16,790 nt of DNA from assembly GCA_003645975.1 (NCBI GenBank), contig QNDP01000006.1, positions 1-16,790 on the forward strand. Direction: 5' to 3'. Source of the stretch: Candidatus Hydrothermota bacterium (GTDB lineage Bacteria; Hydrothermota; Hydrothermia; B15-G9). The notes below the pieces were generated by a model that saw nothing but the letters and a program-made list of their open reading frames with translations, searched no databases and was not told the DNA's origin. Both the position numbers and the translations under genes were made by a program. Shown in pieces: positions 14,303-16,790 of this stretch (positions within the stretch are counted from its first letter, which is position 1; each line of letters opens with the position of its first letter).

Positions 14303-15271
14303 ATGAAAAGGAATGTTTTGATATTTTTGATTTTGGTCGCAGCAAACTGCAATTCCAAGAAAAATGAGGGATATGTCAAAAGAACGGCGATTGTGATGGG
14401 CACAGTCGTGAACATAGAGGTGCCCAAGTCCCAAGTTGCGGCAGCGGATTCGGCCTTACAGGCTTTTTCCCTTGTCGATTCGCTGATGAGTCCTGTCAAA
14501 GAGTCTTCGGATCTGGCAATGATTAACAGTCATAGCGGTGAGTGGGTTAAGGTGTCGGACTTGACCGTTAGGTGCATCAAAAAGGCGTTAGAAATTGCAG
14601 AACTGACTGACGGTGCGTTCGATCCGACGGCCGGCGTCCTCGTCCATCTTTGGCATTTCGATGTAGAATCAGGTTGGCAGGTTCCCGAATCGTCTAAGGT
14701 CGAATCACTTCTCAACTTTGTGGACTACAAGTCGATAAAAGTCGATGGAGACTCTGTCAAACTCGCTAATGGCCAAAGGATCGATCTCGGCGGAATCGCA
14801 AAAGGTTTCGCCATCGATTTGGCGGTCGATAGGCTGAGAAGGGCTGGTGTGCGCTCGGCGATCGTCGATGCTGGCGGCGATCTGTTTTTGGTCGGCGAAA
14901 ACATGAGCGGAAGGGCATGGCGTGTCGGCATCCGAGACCCCATAGACAAAAAGCGGGTTCTCATGGTGATTAAGGTCAAAGACCGGTCTGTCTGCACATC
15001 GGGCAACTATGAGCGGTTCATCGAGATAGGCGGCGTGAAATACTCACATATTTTTGATCCCAGAACCGGCTGGCCTGTCAGAGGGGTTCTGAGCACAACG
15101 GTTGTGGGCAAGGACGCCGCCACCACCGACGCATTGGCAACAGCCATCTTCGTGCTCGGACCGCAAAAGGGCATTCGACTCATCGAATCCCTTAAAGATT
15201 TTGAATGCATGATAGTTACACAGGACTCGATCTATATGACTCAGGGGTTCAGAGAGCTTGTTGAAGAATAG
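14303..15271 (+). CDS. apbE: FAD:protein FMN transferase ApbE
   Basis: ApbE transfers FMN from FAD to Thr or Ser of extracytoplasmic flavoproteins such as RnfG, RnfD and NqrC, using Mg2+. The 322-aa protein has MGTVVNIEV (32-40), FDPTAGVL (106-113), the FAD-binding DLGGIAKGFAIDLAVDRL (161-178), DAGGDL (189-194), YSHIFDPRTGWPV (247-259) and the metal-binding TTDALATAIF (274-283), all intact. Residues 1-16 form a lipoprotein-like signal ending VAANC, with Asn instead of Gly, Ala or Ser before Cys16; cleavage by signal peptidase II is therefore uncertain. ATG 14303 follows GGAGAG by about six nt; a longer frame to 14189 would lose the signal peptide and overlap the promoter. No Rnf or Nqr gene lies in the window. 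It is divergent from sucD. Confidence 0.95.
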   Translation: MKRNVLIFLILVAANCNSKKNEGYVKRTAIVMGTVVNIEVPKSQVAAADSALQAFSLVDSLMSPVKESSDLAMINSHSGEWVKVSDLTVRCIKKALEIAELTDGAFDPTAGVLVHLWHFDVESGWQVPESSKVESLLNFVDYKSIKVDGDSVKLANGQRIDLGGIAKGFAIDLAVDRLRRAGVRSAIVDAGGDLFLVGENMSGRAWRVGIRDPIDKKRVLMVIKVKDRSVCTSGNYERFIEIGGVKYSHIFDPRTGWPVRGVLSTTVVGKDAATTDALATAIFVLGPQKGIRLIESLKDFECMIVTQDSIYMTQGFRELVEE

Positions 15272-15441
15272 GGACTGCAAAACTTAGTGCTTCGGCCTGA
15301 AAGCAAGATGGCGGGCTTTAAGTCTCAATATCGTGTTTGATTTTGTCCAATTTTTAGTGCATCCCGAGCGGTGTGAATTATGGTTCACAAACAGCGGAGA
15401 TTGGTCGGATTGGCGGAGTGCAGCGGATACGCAATGAGTTA
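15272..15441 (+). other. Non-coding stretch after apbE
   Basis: 170 nt with no convincing gene or terminator. TGCTT-n8-AAGCA and AAAGC-n10-GCTTT can form weak stems soon after the apbE stop, but neither is followed by a T-run. The frame of the downstream GNAT remnant stays open back to a GTG near 15373, so the decayed gene may have begun a little earlier than its ATG at 15442. Confidence 0.5.
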
Positions 15442-15808
15442 ATGGAAATCAAAATGCTTCTTAGAGTTACGAACATGGACTTAAACAATGGACGCCCGTT
15501 TTAAAGAGGAATTTCCCGTTCCTATCAACGGGTTGGCGATAGCCTATAAAGCTTGGAATCCCTGTCTCCGGACTCCCAACGCGATGAATACACCTTTGAC
15601 CAGTTCGTTGAGGAGTTGGTGAGTCCCAATGAAGGTCTTGTTATTGTCGAAGTTACTAAAAACGGTTTGGCTACATCATCGACGACTGCATCGTCGAAAT
15701 TGCCGAAGTAACGGCAATCCTTTGAGGACAGTCACAGTGGAACACGCAGAGCCACAAAAATTCGTTGAGACGGTCAAAAAACTTGGCGTTGAGGGGATTG
15801 AAAAATAA
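15442..15808 (+). pseudogene. Decayed GNAT-family N-acetyltransferase
   Basis: Three frames together read like a GNAT enzyme. From ATG 15442 the first frame gives MEIKMLLRVTNMDL, then stops (TAA 15502-15504 and 15547-15549), then SLESLSPDSQRDEYTFDQ and FVEELVSPNEGLVIVEVTKN up to about 15665. A one-base loss (or equivalent) near 15664-15669 moves the reading to GYIIDDCIVEIAEVTAIL, closed by TGA 15723-15725. A third frame from 15725 gives RTVTVEHAEPQKFVETVKKL and ends at TAA 15808. The pieces match beta2-beta3-beta4 and the last helix of GNATs. The acetyl-CoA loop (Arg/Gln-x-x-Gly-x-Gly/Ala), expected between the second and third pieces, is deleted. With two stops, two frame changes and no cofactor loop it cannot be functional. 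The acceptor substrate is unknown. Confidence 0.75.
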
Positions 15809-15871
15809 CAACTACATAAAGCCCTAAAAAGGAGCGTCGGGTTAACTTACTAAAAAACAAGCTTTAGGTGT

Positions 15872-15901
15872 TTGACCGCTTCGCTATGAGAGCCAAATAA
15901 T
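15872..15901 (+). promoter_or_regulatory. Candidate leaderless promoter of the DUF5683 gene
   Basis: TTGACC (15872-15877), an 18-nt spacer and AATAAT (15896-15901) end seven nt before ATG 15909, which has no Shine-Dalgarno. The predicted transcript starts at or next to the ATG. The layout matches that at aspS exactly (18-nt spacer, seven nt to ATG). Confidence 0.45.
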
Positions 15902-15908
15902 CAAAAGC

Positions 15909-16331
15909 ATGAAAGTGTTGATTTCTTTTGTCGTTTTGGCAGCATTTCCGTCGAAGGATACAAGTGTGGTTTCGCCGAGCAAGGCTGCACTGATGTCGGC
16001 GATATTGCCCGGTGGTGGACAGTTTTACACAGGGCAGCCTATCAAAGGGGGAGTTTTGGGAGGGCTTGAGCTGTTCTTTGCATACAATGCATTGTCCTCA
16101 TATTCAAAGATTAACACTGCATCGTCGAGCGATCCTTATTTCCAAAAATTCATGAGCAATGCACTCTGGTTCTTGGCAGTTTGGGGATATTCCATCATCG
16201 ATGCCTATGTGTCTGCACATTTGAACGATTTTGAACAAAAATCTAATGAAATTCGGAATGATGTGAGCAACAAATTCAAAAATGGAGGTCAAAATGTCGG
16301 AAAAGAAGGCGTTGAGAGACGCTTACGGTGA
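15909..16331 (+). CDS. DUF5683 domain membrane protein
   Basis: The 140-aa protein has a hydrophobic N-terminus (1-13) that may be a signal peptide, then [20 protein letters not shown] (23-42), which is the DUF5683 signature, a helix at about 45-63 ([19 protein letters not shown]), a helix at 83-98, and [14 protein letters not shown] (98-111), the conserved end of the domain. Function is unknown; the family is common in Bacteroidota and relatives, often with an outer-membrane or envelope gene nearby. The tail after 112 is polar and ends in a basic VERRLR. Its last 38 nt overlap the transketolase gene in another frame, so the real C-terminus may be set by selection on that gene. There is no SD before ATG 15909, and a leaderless start is proposed. 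Confidence 0.82.
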   Translation: MKVLISFVVLAAFPSKDTSVVSPSKAALMSAILPGGGQFYTGQPIKGGVLGGLELFFAYNALSSYSKINTASSSDPYFQKFMSNALWFLAVWGYSIIDAYVSAHLNDFEQKSNEIRNDVSNKFKNGGQNVGKEGVERRLR

Positions 16332-16790
16332 ACTTTTGGTCGAACTCGGGAAGGCAGACCCCGATGTGGTTGTGCTTGACGCCGACCTCGCAAAATCCAC
16401 GAAGACCGAAAAGTTCGCTAAGATATTCCCTGATAGGTTCTTCGAGATGGGCATTCAGGAACAGAACATGATGGGCGCTGCAGCAGGGTTGGCAGCGGTC
16501 GGTAAGAAACCTTTCGCTTCGACTTTTGCGATATTTGCCGGCGGAAGGGCATGGGAGCAGGTTCGCCTCTCCATAGCCTACGCTAAATTCAATGTGAAAA
16601 TTGTGGCGACACATGGCGGCATAGCGACAGGCGAGGACGGCGCATCGCATCAGATGACCGAAGATTTCGCAACTATGGGCGCTATACCGGGCATGAAGGT
16701 TCTTTCGCCATCGGATGCAACCTCGACGAGAGTGGCGATCAAGGCGGCCTATCGCTATCAAGGACCCGTGTATGTCAGGCTTGTAAGGCC
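16294..16790 (+). CDS. Transketolase C-terminal subunit (split transketolase), 3' end outside window
   Basis: At least 165 codons are visible. The protein begins as the pyrimidine-binding half of transketolase: [19 protein letters not shown], then [12 protein letters not shown] (25-36), [19 protein letters not shown] (49-67), in which Glu56 is the thiamine-diphosphate-activating glutamate, [18 protein letters not shown] (74-91), [15 protein letters not shown] (106-120), and MKVLSPSDA near 134-142. An independent ATG with GGAGG five nt upstream shows this half is a separate protein, as in many archaea and thermophiles. With its partner it would move two-carbon ketol units in the pentose phosphate pathway. 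The N-terminal subunit, normally just upstream, is not there; DUF5683 occupies that place and overlaps by 38 nt. A DXS-like or other keto-transferring enzyme is less likely. Confidence 0.93.
   Translation, partial: MSEKKALRDAYGELLVELGKADPDVVVLDADLAKSTKTEKFAKIFPDRFFEMGIQEQNMMGAAAGLAAVGKKPFASTFAIFAGGRAWEQVRLSIAYAKFNVKIVATHGGIATGEDGASHQMTEDFATMGAIPGMKVLSPSDATSTRVAIKAAYRYQGPVYVRLVR

Overview
The window looks like chromosome from an uncultivated or little-studied diderm bacterium with roughly balanced base composition. The outer membrane is inferred from a LolA carrier, an LpxJ-like DUF374 acyltransferase, an ApbE with a lipoprotein-like N-terminus and a DUF5683 protein. DUF5683 and the DUF6754-type gene set are familiar to me from the FCB superphylum and neighbouring candidate phyla, so that is my best guess at lineage. 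The threonine dehydrogenase resembles the hyperthermophilic archaeal form from memory, and many proteins are rich in Lys, Glu, Ile and Val, so a thermophile is possible but unproven. No rRNA, tRNA, CRISPR array or insertion sequence was seen.

Layout. (1) 1-4536, minus strand: a tightly packed set reading DUF6754/FN3 protein, polytopic membrane protein, membrane-anchored protein with a large predicted periplasmic domain, second polytopic membrane protein, then a Cu/Zn-efflux-type permease cut by the window edge inside a C-terminal metal-binding motif. The first four genes are joined by overlaps or a 12-nt gap and look like one membrane complex of unknown function. This is the best candidate here for an undescribed system. 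(2) 4801-7668, plus strand: a lipoate-protein ligase A homologue and aspS, the latter with a promoter so close to its ATG that a leaderless mRNA is predicted. (3) 7699-14146, minus strand: nine closely spaced genes, sucD-lolA-paaI-type thioesterase, then BCAM0308-like zinc protein-sirtuin-tdh-Yip1-like protein-thyX-DUF374 acyltransferase. Most junctions are overlaps or gaps under 20 nt. The one larger gap (94 nt) holds a possible second promoter. (4) 14147-14302: a divergent promoter region in which the -35 boxes for sucD and apbE face each other inside a 15-bp inverted repeat. (5) 14303-16790, plus strand: apbE, a 637-nt stretch containing a decayed GNAT acetyltransferase, a DUF5683 gene with a second leaderless-type promoter, and the start of a split transketolase C-terminal subunit overlapping it by 38 nt.

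How the genes work together. Region 3 mixes envelope biogenesis (LolA, DUF374), central metabolism (SucD, Tdh), dTMP synthesis (ThyX) and a sirtuin carrying the Tyr-x-x-Arg acyl-pocket motif of desuccinylases, on the same strand as a succinyl-CoA synthetase subunit. Region 1 has no assignable pathway. Its parts predict a cytoplasmic DUF6754 domain and periplasmic FN3 and alpha/beta-like domains, held together by two polytopic partners that seem to share a repeated Asn-Asn-Trp hairpin module. All assignments come from reading the translated sequence and from remembered family motifs; no searches were run.
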